Assembly (NCBI RefSeq): GCF_916618745.1
Contig: NZ_OU745373.1
Span: 1,332,501 to 1,396,500 of the forward strand
Reading direction: 5' to 3'
DNA length: 64,000 nt
Origin: Cardiobacterium sp. Marseille-Q4385
GTDB taxonomy: Bacteria; Pseudomonadota; Gammaproteobacteria; Cardiobacteriales; Cardiobacteriaceae
The notes beneath the pieces are model-generated. The model was given only the letters and a program-made list of their open reading frames with translations, was not told the origin of the DNA and made no database searches. Made by a program: the position numbers and the translations under genes. Shown in pieces: positions 1-10,042 of this stretch; the first letter of the stretch is position 1; every line of letters begins with the position of its first letter.

Positions 1-1355
<1,355 letters not shown>

Positions 1356-1449
1356 ACAACGCTCAAGTTATTTTTAGCGCTCAAAAGTTTTAGACGATGA
1401 TTCTCTTTTAAATAGATAGAGAACATTTATTAATTGAATGTAACCGGTT
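1356..1449 (+). other. 23S-5S intergenic spacer
   Basis: About 95 AT-rich bases separate the 23S and 5S genes. No tRNA fold is visible. It is expected to be transcribed and removed by RNase processing. Confidence 0.7.
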
Positions 1450-1567
1450 TTCCTGACGGTCATAGAGCTGTGGTACCACCTGAATCCATGCCGAACTCAG
1501 AAGTGAAACGCAGTATCGCCGATGGTAGTGTGGGGTTTCCCCATGTGAGAGTAGGACACTGTCAGGG
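1450..1567 (+). rRNA. 5S ribosomal RNA
   Basis: Contains the conserved 5S core CCATGCCGAACTCAGAAGTG (about 1487-1506) and GATGGTAGTGTGGGGT. The ends TCCTGACGG and CTGTCAGGGT pair to form helix I. Length ~117 nt is normal. It follows 23S as the last gene of the rRNA operon. Ends are approximate by one or two bases. Confidence 0.96.
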
Positions 1568-1576
1568 TTTATTATC

Positions 1577-1608
1577 AAGCCTCCGCATCTAATGCGGAGG
1601 CTTTCTTC
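1577..1608 (+). terminator. Rho-independent terminator of the rRNA operon
   Basis: A perfect 12-bp stem (AAGCCTCCGCAT at 1577-1588 with ATGCGGAGGCTT at 1592-1603) with a 3-nt loop is followed by a T-rich tail, directly after 5S. Confidence 0.93.
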
Positions 1609-1803
1609 ATTTGTGAATAACGGTTCTGTGATTGTTGTAAAGCAGGTATTGTCGGAGCGTGAGGTCAAGAACGAGATGACTGCACTCTCTCGGCAAGAGA
1701 GTTACGTCGCTTTCGGAAAAAGCGAGCAGTGATACTGAACATTGTCTGCAAAGCGAGGCTGTACGCAAGCCGTGAGTTACTATAGTCGTTTCCCCCTCAC
1801 AGT
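1609..1803. other. Intergenic region without a recognisable gene
   Basis: About 195 bases between the rRNA terminator and the first protein gene. It is less GC-rich than the coding DNA around it. Several short ORFs read through it, but none has a ribosome binding site or a recognisable family. A short inverted repeat (ACTCTCT...AGAGAGT) lies near 1684-1700. It should contain the promoter of the downstream lipoprotein gene, which I could not place. Confidence 0.4.
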
Positions 1804-1820
1804 AGAGAGGCCTCCATGCT

Positions 1821-2624
1821 ATGTGCCGACTGACCTTCCTCACCCTGCTCGCGAGCGTTACCGCCTGCGCCGATGCCATCGACCGCATCACCCCCAACCC
1901 GCCCGCGCGTATGGTCGCCCGCACCCAAATCAACAAAAGCCACTGCATCGGCGAAGCGGCAACGGCGATATGCAGCCGTATCGAAATCGTCTGGCCGCAG
2001 AACAATGATCCGTGGCTGAACGACTGGCTGACCGGCATCAGCAAGAATGAACTGCACACACCCGACAGCCTCACGCTGGACGCTGCCGCTACCGCCTTTA
2101 TTCGCGCCCAGGCACAGCAGCAGGGCGTGCAGGGCAGCACCGCCGACCTGAAATTACACTGGACGATGCTTGGCGAAGTTGGCCGCTATCGCAATTTGCT
2201 GTTGGTGCGCGACGCGCAGGAAAACGGCACGGCGGGGCGCGCCGTTTCGCGCCGCTTCTACGTTCTCGATCTCACCCGTCATGCGCCGCTTGACCTACCT
2301 GACATCATCCTGCCCGGACAAGAACAGGCATTACAGGTGCTGCAACGCCGGGCCCTGCAAGGCTGGCTCGAACGCAACCGCGACATGAGTCCGGACGCGG
2401 CGGCGCAACAACTCGCCTCGCTGGCGCAAATCCCCGCCGACGACTGGGCCATCAGTCGTGGCGGCCTGGTCTTCTCCTACGCGGCTTACGATATCGGCCC
2501 GGCGGAATGGGGTCTGCCGCTCATTTATCTGCCGCTGGACGTTTTGCACGGCATCATCCGACCCGAAGTCCTGACTGCCGCCGGTAACTGGACGGTGGAC
2601 GTGCCGCGCGCTGTCGCGCAATAA
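1821..2624 (+). CDS. RsiV-like (DUF3298) putative lipoprotein
   Basis: 267 aa. The N-terminus is short and hydrophobic and ends in VTAC, a possible lipobox with Cys16, so the protein is probably exported and lipidated. The C-terminal ~90 residues (roughly 165-260) have the DUF3298/RsiV pattern: an Ala- and Gln-rich helix, then WAISRGGLVFSYAAYDIGP and a closing strand with YLPLDVL. In RsiV this domain is extracytoplasmic and binds lysozyme; Gram-negative relatives have no settled role. AGAGAGG ~10 bases before the ATG supports the start, and an ATG at 1816 is out of frame. It stands alone between the rRNA operon and the next lipoprotein. Family assignment is fairly sure, function is not. Confidence 0.75.
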   Translation: MCRLTFLTLLASVTACADAIDRITPNPPARMVARTQINKSHCIGEAATAICSRIEIVWPQNNDPWLNDWLTGISKNELHTPDSLTLDAAATAFIRAQAQQQGVQGSTADLKLHWTMLGEVGRYRNLLLVRDAQENGTAGRAVSRRFYVLDLTRHAPLDLPDIILPGQEQALQVLQRRALQGWLERNRDMSPDAAAQQLASLAQIPADDWAISRGGLVFSYAAYDIGPAEWGLPLIYLPLDVLHGIIRPEVLTAAGNWTVDVPRAVAQ

Positions 2625-2756
2625 CGGTCGGTAGGCACGTGAGAAGCCGTCAGACTTGTAGGGGCATAAAAATCCCCATCTTTGTGGCAAGAATGCGACA
2701 ATAACGGCGGCTGCCACGAAGGCGCAGCCGCTATCCCACATCACGGAGATTATTGT
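2625..2756. other. Intergenic region with hairpin
   Basis: An inverted repeat GCGGCTG...CAGCCGC at about 2708-2732 lies just ahead of the fHbp-like gene. It has no T-tract, so it is more likely a leader structure or repeat remnant than a terminator. Confidence 0.35.
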
Positions 2757-3590
2757 ATGGAATTGAAACCCCAACCCCTGCTTCTTGCCGCAACCATCAC
2801 CCTGCTCACCGCGTGCGGAGGCGGCAGTGATGACAACAGTCCGGCTGATCCGCGCCCCGACAATCCGGGCAATACCGGTAAAATCCTGCAACCCGCCCCT
2901 GGCAATAACGTGCCGGAGATTTACCGCCAGCGCCTGCACGAGGTCAAAACCAAGGATCTAGGAGTATCTTCAGGCGGTGCCAGAATTGACACCATCTTGG
3001 ATGGGCGGATGCTTACCTCCCTCGCCAACAACCGCCTGAAAATGAATTTGCTCGGCTTGCCGCAGGGCTGGCTGGATAAAACCGGCACCAGCGTACGCAG
3101 CGGCTGGGGCGGGGATACGGAGAGCGCCCGTATCCGCAGTTACAACGGTTTTTACGGTGGTGCTTACATTCAGCAGTCGGAGCACGGTCTTAACCTGAAA
3201 GCAGCCTATGGTATTGAACCGTTGGCAGGCGAATTCCCCACCAGTGGCAAGGCGACCTACACAGGTGTTGCCTTCGATAAGGATGATAGGGGGACACTCT
3301 CCTATCACGTTGATTTCGGCAACAAGCAGGGGCATGGCAATATCACGAATTTGGGTCGCTACGGTAATGTCACCCTGCAACCGGCAACCTTCCGGCAAGT
3401 CAACGAAGCAGACTACGTTATCTATGAAATCCCTCAACGTGTCGGCGTTGCCAGTAGCGATCGTTACGGGCGCATGAGCTACGATTTGCGTCTGTGGGGG
3501 CCGCAAGCAGCCGAATTGTCGGGTAAGTTGAGCAATACTGACGAGGCGGTCGCCGTCTTCCACGGCACGCGCGGTGCCATCACCGAATGA
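2757..3590 (+). CDS. Factor H-binding-protein-like surface lipoprotein
   Basis: 277 aa. A hydrophobic signal ends in LLTAC with Cys20, followed by GGGSDDN, a lipoprotein start typical of surface lipoproteins such as TbpB and fHbp. The C-terminal half has the fHbp barrel pattern: GKATYTGVAFDKDDRGTLSY, DFGNKQGHGNI, then LRLWGPQAAELSG. Meningococcal fHbp has, from memory, GKAEYHGKAF, DFAAKQGHGKI and LALFGDRAQEIAG in the same order. In Neisseria this protein binds complement factor H on the surface and is exported by a Slam protein; no Slam gene is next to this one. The ATG at 2757 is chosen for its CGGAGAT site; the reading frame continues upstream but lacks a signal there. Binding of factor H is an inference from homology. 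Confidence 0.72.
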   Translation: MELKPQPLLLAATITLLTACGGGSDDNSPADPRPDNPGNTGKILQPAPGNNVPEIYRQRLHEVKTKDLGVSSGGARIDTILDGRMLTSLANNRLKMNLLGLPQGWLDKTGTSVRSGWGGDTESARIRSYNGFYGGAYIQQSEHGLNLKAAYGIEPLAGEFPTSGKATYTGVAFDKDDRGTLSYHVDFGNKQGHGNITNLGRYGNVTLQPATFRQVNEADYVIYEIPQRVGVASSDRYGRMSYDLRLWGPQAAELSGKLSNTDEAVAVFHGTRGAITE

Positions 3591-3610
3591 TGCACATTCT
3601 CCCGAAAGGA

Positions 3611-3638
3611 AGAGGCACCGCTTGCGGTGCCTCTTTTG
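3611..3638 (+). terminator. Rho-independent terminator after the fHbp-like gene
   Basis: 10-bp perfect stem AGAGGCACCG / CGGTGCCTCT with loop CTTG and a TTTT tail, 20 bases after the stop codon. Confidence 0.88.
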
Positions 3639-3712
3639 TATCCCACCGCTGCTTGACACTCCCCAACCCTTCGCCAACAATCCCTTGCCTCACCCGCCAA
3701 TAAGGAAACCCC

Positions 3713-4945
3713 ATGAACAAAACCCTCGGCACCACCCTGCTCGTCTCCGGCACCATGATCGGGGCGGGAATGCTGGCCATGCCGCTTACCTCAGCCGGCA
3801 TAGGCTTTACTTTTACCGTCGTCCTGCTGCTGATTCTGTGGGCGCTGCTCACGTACAGCGCGTTGCTGTTCGTCGAGGTGTATCAGACCGCCGACAGCGA
3901 CGCCGGCATCGGCACTCTCGCCGCGCTGTATTACGGCAATGCCGGGCGGGTCATCGCTACCACCGTGATGTTTGTCTTCCTCTACGCGCTGCTTTCCGCC
4001 TACATCAGCGGCGGCGGCGAAATCCTGATGAAAGCGGCCGAGCGGACGGGGCTTGCGCCTGATACCGGTCTGAACGGGCAAGCGACTCTGAAACTCTACA
4101 TCGGCCTTTTCACCCTCGTTTTCGGTGCCTTCATCGTTATCAGTGCCAAAGTGGTGGATGGTGGCAACCGCTTTTTCTTTTTCATTATGCTCGCTGCGCT
4201 GTTGCTCGTTATCGCCGTCATGCTGCCGCAGGCCTCGCTGCACAATCTCGCCGCCATGCCGCTTAATAATGCGCTGCTGCTCTCCGCCGCGCCGATTTTT
4301 TTCACGTCTTTCGGCTTCCACGGCTCTATTCCCTCGCTGAATAAATACCTCGCCGGCAATGTGCGCGCGCTGCGTTTTGCCATCATTTGTGGCTCGCTCC
4401 TTACCCTCGGCGTTTATACGCTGTGGCAGCTCGCTACCCACGGTGTTCTCAGTCAAAGCCAGTTCACGCAAATCCTCAGGGAAAACCCGACGCTTTATGG
4501 CCTGATCGAGGCGACCCGCGTTATCACTGGCAGCAATATCATCGCCGGCACGGTCGAACTTTTTTCGGCACTGGCGCTGATTACGTCTTTCCTCGGTGTG
4601 GCGCTGGGGCTGTATGACTGCATTGACGACATGCTGCGCAAGGGCATGAAACTCAACCCCGGCCGCGCTATCCTCGGCACCGCCACGTTCCTGCCGCCGA
4701 TTCTCTTCGCCTGGTTCTACCCCGATTTCATCGCTGCCCTTAGTTATGCCGGGCAAATGTTCGCCTTCTATGCAGTCGTGCTGCCGGTCGGTCTCGTCTG
4801 GAAGGCGCGTCGCCGCTATCCGCACCTGCCCTACCGCGTGCCGGGTGGCGATATTGCCCTCATCCTGGCGCTTGTCCTCGGCATCGCCGCCGCCGTCATC
4901 CCCTTTTATGTCAAGGCCGGTTATTTGCCGCCAGTGGTCGGTTGA
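3713..4945 (+). CDS. tyrP: Aromatic amino acid permease, TyrP type (HAAAP family)
   Basis: 410 aa inner-membrane protein with about 11 hydrophobic segments. The N-terminus TLGTTLLVSGTMIGAGMLAM and the following AYISGGGE track E. coli TyrP, a proton-coupled tyrosine importer of the hydroxy/aromatic amino acid permease family. GTMIGAGMLAMP is the family's substrate/ion-binding first helix. AAGGA ahead of the ATG at 3713 fixes the start. It is monocistronic between two terminators. Substrate could also be tryptophan (Mtr-like); the family is certain, the substrate likely. Confidence 0.85.
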   Translation: MNKTLGTTLLVSGTMIGAGMLAMPLTSAGIGFTFTVVLLLILWALLTYSALLFVEVYQTADSDAGIGTLAALYYGNAGRVIATTVMFVFLYALLSAYISGGGEILMKAAERTGLAPDTGLNGQATLKLYIGLFTLVFGAFIVISAKVVDGGNRFFFFIMLAALLLVIAVMLPQASLHNLAAMPLNNALLLSAAPIFFTSFGFHGSIPSLNKYLAGNVRALRFAIICGSLLTLGVYTLWQLATHGVLSQSQFTQILRENPTLYGLIEATRVITGSNIIAGTVELFSALALITSFLGVALGLYDCIDDMLRKGMKLNPGRAILGTATFLPPILFAWFYPDFIAALSYAGQMFAFYAVVLPVGLVWKARRRYPHLPYRVPGGDIALILALVLGIAAAVIPFYVKAGYLPPVVG

Positions 4946-4964
4946 TCCAGCGTCGTCACGGCAT

Positions 4965-4992
4965 AAAAAACCCCGCTTGAGCGGGGTTTTTT
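4965..4992. terminator. Bidirectional terminator between tyrP and dat
   Basis: AAAAAACCCCGCT / AGCGGGGTTTTTT, 13-bp perfect stem with a 2-nt loop, A-run on one side and T-run on the other, between two converging genes. It serves both strands. Confidence 0.92.
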
Positions 4993-5005
4993 ATGGGTGC
5001 GGGAA

Positions 5006-5851
5006 TTATCCCCGCAGACGCGCAATATAGCCTTCGCGCAGGGCTCGGGTGAATTTGCCCGGTTTGCCGTCGCCGATTTTCACGCCGTCAATCTCCACCA
5101 CCGGCAGCACAAAGGAACCGGCGGCGCTCATCAGTGCTTCATCCGCCGCTTTGGCCTCTTCAATCGTAAACGGGCGTTCGTCCAGCACCAAGCCGCAGTC
5201 CTGCAACAGAGTAAAGAGCGCCTGGCGGGTGATGCCGTTCAAGATGTCATGCGTTGCCGGGCGCGTCGTCAGCGTGTTGCCCTTGATAATCCACACATTA
5301 TTCGAGCTGCCTTCGGTGACGAAACCGTCCGGCGCGACCATCCACGCATCATCAAAGCCCGCTGCCTTCGCCGCCATCTTCGCCAGCGATTGCGCCAGCA
5401 GTTGCGTCGTTTTGATGTCGCGCCGTCCCCAGCGGATATCCGGATGTGCCATGACCCGCAGCCCTTTCTGCGCGGCGGGTACGTCAATAATCGCTTTTTC
5501 CTGGGTGAAGAGCACCAGGGTTGGCCGCATGGCCGGGTCATAGACAAAATCACGGTCGGCACTGCCGCGCGTTACCTGCATATAAACAATCCCCTCGCGC
5601 AGATGATTTTCGGCAAGCAGCCGCTCTTCCACCACGACCAGCTCGGCCAGCGGCAGCGGCAACGGCATTGCCAACTCGCCGAGGCTGCGTTCCAGGCGGC
5701 GCAAATGGCCATCGTTATCGACCAGCTTGCCGTCCACCACGGCGCTTACCTCATAGACCGCATCCGCCATCAAGAAGCCGCGATCAAAAATTGAGACCGT
5801 CGCAGCCTCTTCCGGCAGGAATTGCCCGTTTACATACACCACTCTACTCAT
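5006..5851 (-). CDS. dat: D-amino acid aminotransferase (class IV PLP aminotransferase)
   Basis: 281 aa. N-terminal VYVNGQFLP and FDRGFLMADAVYE, then RWGRRDIKTTQLL holding the PLP-binding lysine (compare RCDIKSLNLL of Bacillus D-amino acid transaminase), and EGSSNNVWII for phosphate binding. It converts D-alanine and other D-amino acids to keto acids and makes D-glutamate for the wall. The ATG at 5851 shares one base with the brnQ stop (TGATG) and has GAGG 10 bases upstream, so it is probably translationally coupled; a GTG one codon earlier is possible. Pairing with a branched-chain importer suggests a role in amino acid handling. A branched-chain (IlvE) or ADC-lyase role is less likely given the DAAT-like motifs. 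Confidence 0.85.
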   Translation of the reverse strand: MSRVVYVNGQFLPEEAATVSIFDRGFLMADAVYEVSAVVDGKLVDNDGHLRRLERSLGELAMPLPLPLAELVVVEERLLAENHLREGIVYMQVTRGSADRDFVYDPAMRPTLVLFTQEKAIIDVPAAQKGLRVMAHPDIRWGRRDIKTTQLLAQSLAKMAAKAAGFDDAWMVAPDGFVTEGSSNNVWIIKGNTLTTRPATHDILNGITRQALFTLLQDCGLVLDERPFTIEEAKAADEALMSAAGSFVLPVVEIDGVKIGDGKPGKFTRALREGYIARLRG

Positions 5852-7191
5852 CACTTGTTTACCTCACGTTGCTTGGAAGAACCGCCGAAGCGGCGCAGCA
5901 TGATACCGGCCACGAACGCAATCGTAGCGGGCATCACCCAGCCGAGCTGAATCTCAAAAAGCGGCAGCCAGCGGCTGATCGCCCCGACCGTATCCGGCGA
6001 AAAACCCACCGCCTGCCGCGTGGCATCGAGCAGTCCGGCGGCGGCGGTCGCGGCAATCGTCAGCACATAAACGCGACGGCTACCGCCGAAAAACGGATGC
6101 AGGAAAGTGAGCAGCACCAGCACGATAGTCAGCGGATAAAGCAGCATCAAGACAGGCAGTGACAGCTTGATGATGCCGTTTAAGCCGTAATTGGCGAAAA
6201 CGCAGGCGATAACCGCAAACAGCACCGCCAAGCCGCGATAAGGCAACTGCGGCATCAGGCGGTTGAAATACTCGGCGCAGGCGCAAATCAGGCCGACTGA
6301 CGTGGTGAGACAGGCGAGGAAAACAATCACCGCCAGGAGCCCCTTGCCGGCACCGCCGAAATAAAAGTGCGCCGTCTGCGCCAGCACCGCTGCGCCGTTT
6401 TCCTGCAACCCGATACCGGCGACACTGCTCGCACCAAGATAAGCGATAAAGACATACACCAAGGCTAGACAACACACCGCCAGCAGCCCGGAAAACGCGA
6501 CCATGCGCAACACCTGCCGCCGCCCGTGCACACCGAAGCCCTGCACCGCTTCCAGCACAATCACGGCAAAAATCGGCGAGACGATACCGTCCATCGTGTT
6601 ATAGCCGTCAATCATGCCCGTCGTCGCTGGATGCAGCACATACGCATCATGTGCCGCCTGCAAGGCGCCGCTGGGAAACAGCGCCGCTGCGCCGACCAGA
6701 ATCGCGATACAGAACAGCAGCAGAGGCGTCAGCACCTTACCGATGCGGCTGACCAGCTTCCCCGGCGACAGTGCCAGCCAGCAACTGAGCGCAAAGAAAA
6801 ACAGCGAAAAGAGCGCCAGCGGCAAGGTCTGTGAAGCACCGGGCGCCATGAACGGCACCACGCCGATTTCAAACGACACCGTGGCCGTGCGCGGCATGGC
6901 GAAAAGCGGGCCGATGGTCAAATAGAGCAGCAGCGTGAACACCAGCCCGTAAGCGGGCGAAACACGCGCGGCCAGCGACTGCGCATCACGCACCCCGGCA
7001 TAGCCGACAGAAATAATGCCGAGCAGCGGCAGGCCGACCCCGGTCAGGAGAAAGCCGAACATGGCGGCAAAGACGTGTTCCCCCGCCTGCTGCCCCAACA
7101 TCGCCGGAAAAATCAGATTTCCGGCACCAAAAAACAGCGCGAACAACATCAACCCTGTCGCCCAAAACGCCGATTTATCAAAAGAACGCAT
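5851..7191 (-). CDS. brnQ: Branched-chain amino acid:cation symporter BrnQ
   Basis: 446 aa, about 12 membrane segments, LIVCS family. The start FALFFGAGNLIFPAMLG and GVGLPLLG are family signatures (E. coli BrnQ has FALFVGAGNIIFP). It imports leucine, isoleucine and valine with Na+ or H+. The ATG at 7191 is preferred over the TTG four codons upstream because GAGG lies 6 bases before it. First gene of a two-gene operon with dat, overlapping by one base. Confidence 0.93.
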   Translation of the reverse strand: MRSFDKSAFWATGLMLFALFFGAGNLIFPAMLGQQAGEHVFAAMFGFLLTGVGLPLLGIISVGYAGVRDAQSLAARVSPAYGLVFTLLLYLTIGPLFAMPRTATVSFEIGVVPFMAPGASQTLPLALFSLFFFALSCWLALSPGKLVSRIGKVLTPLLLFCIAILVGAAALFPSGALQAAHDAYVLHPATTGMIDGYNTMDGIVSPIFAVIVLEAVQGFGVHGRRQVLRMVAFSGLLAVCCLALVYVFIAYLGASSVAGIGLQENGAAVLAQTAHFYFGGAGKGLLAVIVFLACLTTSVGLICACAEYFNRLMPQLPYRGLAVLFAVIACVFANYGLNGIIKLSLPVLMLLYPLTIVLVLLTFLHPFFGGSRRVYVLTIAATAAAGLLDATRQAVGFSPDTVGAISRWLPLFEIQLGWVMPATIAFVAGIMLRRFGGSSKQREVNK

Positions 7192-7294
7192 AAAAAACCT
7201 CAAAACAAGCGCTATCTATCGCGCGATGAAGCGGGATATTAACAAAAAAAAATCCCGACCAGTCCCACCAATTCCCAACACACCGCGTAAACAC

Positions 7295-7300
7295 TATACT
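7295..7300 (+). promoter_or_regulatory. Putative -10 element for the aldose-epimerase-like gene
   Basis: TATACT lies 30 bases before the ATG at 7330 in the brnQ/epimerase divergent gap. The -35 candidate (TTCCCA, 17 bases upstream) is weak. Confidence 0.4.
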
Positions 7301-7329
7301 TCGCGGCAACGCAATACCGGGAGATTCCC

Positions 7330-8202
7330 ATGTACCGACTGGAAAACGAACACCTCGCCATTACCGTCTCAAACCACGGTGCCGAGCTGCAATCCCTCGT
7401 CAGCGGCGGGCGCGAATACCTCTGGCAGGGCGATGCGCGCTACTGGAAACGCCGCGCGCCCATCCTCTTTCCCATCGTCGGCAAACTGAAAAACGGCGAA
7501 TACCGCTATCGCGGCCACAGCTACACCCTGCCGCAGCACGGCTTCGCACGCGATCGTGACTTCAGCCTGCTTGACCACGACGAACACCACATCAGCTTCC
7601 GCCTCGAAGACGACGGCGAAAGCGCTGAACACTACCCCTTCGCCTTCACCCTCGACCTCAGCTATACCCTGCTGGGCGACACCCTGCGCGTCGGCTGGCA
7701 GGTGCACAACCCGGCTGAACAAGAAGACCTGCTCTTCTCCATCGGCGGCCACCCCGCCTTTGCCCTGCCGCTGACCGACGGCGAAACCTTTGCCGACCAC
7801 CACATCCAGATAGAAAGCGCCAATTTCTCTCGCCTCGGCTGGCGCGACGGCCTGCTTGACCCCACCCCGCATCCCGGCGAACGCCACCTCGCGCTTGACT
7901 ACGCCGCTTTTGCCAATGACGCCCTCATCTACCACACCCCGGCAGCGACCACCATCCGCCTGCACGGCACGCGTCCCACACCCGCCCTCAACATCAGCTA
8001 TCCCGACCTGCCCTACCTCGGTATCTGGACCCCGGCGGACAAAGAAGCCCCCTTCATCTGCATCGAACCCTGGGCGGGGGTGATGGACTGCGCCGACTAC
8101 GACGGCGAACTTGAACACAAACTGGGCATCATCCGCCTCGCCCCGCAAAGCAACTGGCAGCGCCATTACGACATCCAGATACAGCACACGGATACGCCGT
8201 AA
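7330..8202 (+). CDS. Aldose 1-epimerase family protein (LacX-like)
   Basis: 290 aa. Begins LENEHLAITVSNHGAELQSL and has LWQGD, then FPIVGKLKNGEY and LPQHGFARDRDF, the layout of the LacX branch of the galactose-mutarotase superfamily. HGFARD supplies the first catalytic His; a second His in GGHPAF (about residue 142) and a late Glu (CIEPWAG) match the fold. Family members interconvert alpha and beta anomers of sugars or sugar phosphates; the substrate here is unknown. GGGAG precedes the ATG. No operon partner. Confidence 0.82.
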   Translation: MYRLENEHLAITVSNHGAELQSLVSGGREYLWQGDARYWKRRAPILFPIVGKLKNGEYRYRGHSYTLPQHGFARDRDFSLLDHDEHHISFRLEDDGESAEHYPFAFTLDLSYTLLGDTLRVGWQVHNPAEQEDLLFSIGGHPAFALPLTDGETFADHHIQIESANFSRLGWRDGLLDPTPHPGERHLALDYAAFANDALIYHTPAATTIRLHGTRPTPALNISYPDLPYLGIWTPADKEAPFICIEPWAGVMDCADYDGELEHKLGIIRLAPQSNWQRHYDIQIQHTDTP

Positions 8203-8463
8203 CCACCGGTTCCTGCATTTACAAAAAATCCTCCCCCCGCTTGCGGGCTGCCGACTCCCTCTAATTACTGCTGTTTATCGAATAAAAATCCTGACGTTGC
8301 ACGAACCTCCCCCTCTGTCGCTTGCGAATCAAGAAAAGGCTGGGGCGAGGGCAAACAGCGGTATCGCAGATAATTATGATGACAGAGGGTTAGCTAAACA
8401 TGACCGCCCTGCCGCTTGCGGGGGAGAAGTGCCAACAACACCACAAACCCAGCGGAGAACACC
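8203..8463. other. Intergenic region with repeat-like hairpin pieces
   Basis: Holds fragments resembling the window's dispersed repeats: CCCCGCTTGCGGG at about 8237 and GCCGCTTGCGGGGGA near 8411, plus CCCCCTCTGTCGCTTGCG. No gene is visible. Confidence 0.4.
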
Positions 8464-9132
8464 ATGACCATCCACGCCCTTGCCTTCGATCTCGATGGCA
8501 CCCTCTGCGACACCCTACCCGACCTTGCCGCCGCCGCCAACGCCACCCGCGTTGCCAGTGGGCTTGCCCCGCTGCCTGTTCCCCGCATTGAAAGCTACGT
8601 CGGCGACGGCATCCCGCGCCTCGTGCACCGCCTCCTGCTCGATGCGCGCGAGGGTGACGCCCCCGCTGCGCAGCACGCCGCCGCCTACCAATACTTCACC
8701 GACTACTACCGCGACCACCTCTGCGTGGCAAGCCGCCTCTACGATGGCGTCGCCACGACCCTCGCCACCCTGCGCGCACGCAAGCTGCCGCTCGCCGTCA
8801 TCACCAACAAAAACGAAGCCCTCGCCCGTCGCCTCCTCGCCGACCTTCATATCGCCGAACACTTCGCCCTCATCTACGGCGGCGACACCCTGCCCGAAAA
8901 AAAACCCGCACCGCTGCCGCTTATTACCGCTGCTGAAGCGCTTGGGGTCGTCCCGGCGCAGATGCTCATGGTCGGTGATTCCGCTAACGACATCCTCGCC
9001 GGCAAAGCGGCAGGCTGCCCCGTCGCCGCTGTTACCTTCGGCTACGCCGACACCCGCCGCCTGCACGACAACCCAGCGACCCGCGCCGATTACCTTATCG
9101 ACCAGTTCGCGCAATTGCTTGAATGCATCTGA
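8464..9132 (+). CDS. gph: Phosphoglycolate phosphatase (HAD superfamily)
   Basis: 222 aa. All four HAD motifs are visible: DLDGTLCDT near residue 7 (nucleophile and general acid Asp), VITNKN (motif II), the Lys in EKKPAPLPL (motif III), and MVGDSANDILAG (motif IV acidic pair). Length and the C-terminal GYADTRRL agree with Gph, which removes 2-phosphoglycolate formed during DNA repair. Start at 8464 follows GCGGAGA; reading further upstream adds an unrelated leader. A dispersed repeat begins right after its stop. Confidence 0.88.
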   Translation: MTIHALAFDLDGTLCDTLPDLAAAANATRVASGLAPLPVPRIESYVGDGIPRLVHRLLLDAREGDAPAAQHAAAYQYFTDYYRDHLCVASRLYDGVATTLATLRARKLPLAVITNKNEALARRLLADLHIAEHFALIYGGDTLPEKKPAPLPLITAAEALGVVPAQMLMVGDSANDILAGKAAGCPVAAVTFGYADTRRLHDNPATRADYLIDQFAQLLECI

Positions 9133-9458
9133 AAAAGCAAAACCGCGTAACTATCCCGCTTGGCGGCATCTCCCTGCAAACCGGCAAGATCCGGACCGAG
9201 GGTCTCACTCGCTTCAATGACAACGGCGGCCTCGCCTGGCGGACATGAACGGATACCTCCATTCGTCCTTCATGGGGAAGGGCTCTCTTTTGTCGTGTAC
9301 GAAGGATTTTGGTATTACTCCTCCACCCTAACGTTCTCGCGCTGAAGCATGGGTTCAGCGAGCCCCCGTAAGCGGGGGAGATGATTTTTTGGTGATGTAA
9401 AGGCTCCCGCTCATCAGGCTGTAGAGAACCATGGCAAAACGGCAGCGGAGTGCGGACA
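9133..9458. repeat. Repeat-bearing gap between gph and dksA
   Basis: Immediately after the gph stop, on the minus strand, is one ~25-bp repeat unit (GCCGCCAAGCGGGATAGTTA, about 9147-9170), with a degenerate second one near 9220-9245 (CGCCAGGCGAGG). Further on are pieces of the longer repeat, including CCCCCGTAAGCGGGGGA at about 9363-9379. No gene is recognisable here. Confidence 0.6.
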
Positions 9459-9485
9459 TAAAAAAAGCCCGCAGCAGCGGGCTTT
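9459..9485 (-). terminator. Rho-independent terminator of dksA
   Basis: Read on the minus strand: stem AAAGCCCGC / GCGGGCTTT with a 4-nt loop and a run of T (AAAAAAAA at 9459-9466 on the plus strand), 16 bases after the dksA stop. Confidence 0.9.
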
Positions 9486-9500
9486 GGCGATAAGCGGCAA

Positions 9501-9935
9501 TTAATGCGCTTCGTGGAAGTTGCGTTCCTGCCGTTCGGCGATTTCTTTGCAGTCAATGCACAGTTCGGCAGTGGGGCGGGCTTCCAGGCGGCGCAGGCCG
9601 ATTTCTTCGCCGCAGCGTTCGCACCAGCCGAAATCTTTGCGGGCGATGCGTTCCAGGGCGTTGTCGATTTTGCGCAGCAGTTTGCGTTCACGGTCACGGG
9701 TGCGCAGTTCCAGGGAAAATTCTTCTTCCTGTGTGGCGCGGTCGTTGAGGTCAGCGGTGGGGGAGCGGTCGTCACGCAGGTGTTCTTTGGTGCGGTCGCT
9801 GTCAGAAAGAATATCTGCCTTCCAGGCTTCAAGTATTTGGGTGAAGTAAGCCAACTGGGCATCGCTCATGTATTCTTCGTTTTTAGCGGGGGTATAGTGG
9901 GTTTTAGCCTTGTATTCTTTCATGTTTTTTACCAT
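9501..9935 (-). CDS. dksA: RNA polymerase-binding transcription factor DksA
   Basis: 144 aa (E. coli: 151). A coiled-coil region with DLNDRATQEEEFSLELR is followed by the C4 zinc finger CERC...CIDC, set in FGWCERCGEEIGLRRLEARP. The DxxDxA tip motif (DLNDRA) that reaches the polymerase active site is intact. DksA works with ppGpp to turn down rRNA promoters such as that of the operon at the window start. Two in-frame ATGs (9935 and 9923) compete for the start and neither has a strong ribosome site. Monocistronic. Confidence 0.95.
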   Translation of the reverse strand: MVKNMKEYKAKTHYTPAKNEEYMSDAQLAYFTQILEAWKADILSDSDRTKEHLRDDRSPTADLNDRATQEEEFSLELRTRDRERKLLRKIDNALERIARKDFGWCERCGEEIGLRRLEARPTAELCIDCKEIAERQERNFHEAH

Positions 9936-10042
9936 CCGTTGTGGGCCAGGGAAATTGGCGGCGCATGGTAGCGAAGCGGTCTGGTGTTGTAAATGTTTTT
10001 CTCCCGGCCTGCCGGACGGTCTTTATCCCGTCATCGCGGTAC

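Noticed and set aside
1356..1449. tRNA in the 23S-5S spacer or elsewhere
   Set aside because: No cloverleaf or T-loop pattern was recognised in this spacer or in the other gaps read by eye.
1609..1803. Remnant of an insertion sequence after the rRNA operon
   Set aside because: Composition differs from the surroundings, but no transposase motif or terminal repeat could be shown.
3791..4825. Antisense ORFs over tyrP, brnQ, pta and other genes
   Set aside because: High-GC DNA gives long shadow frames; none has family motifs or a ribosome site.
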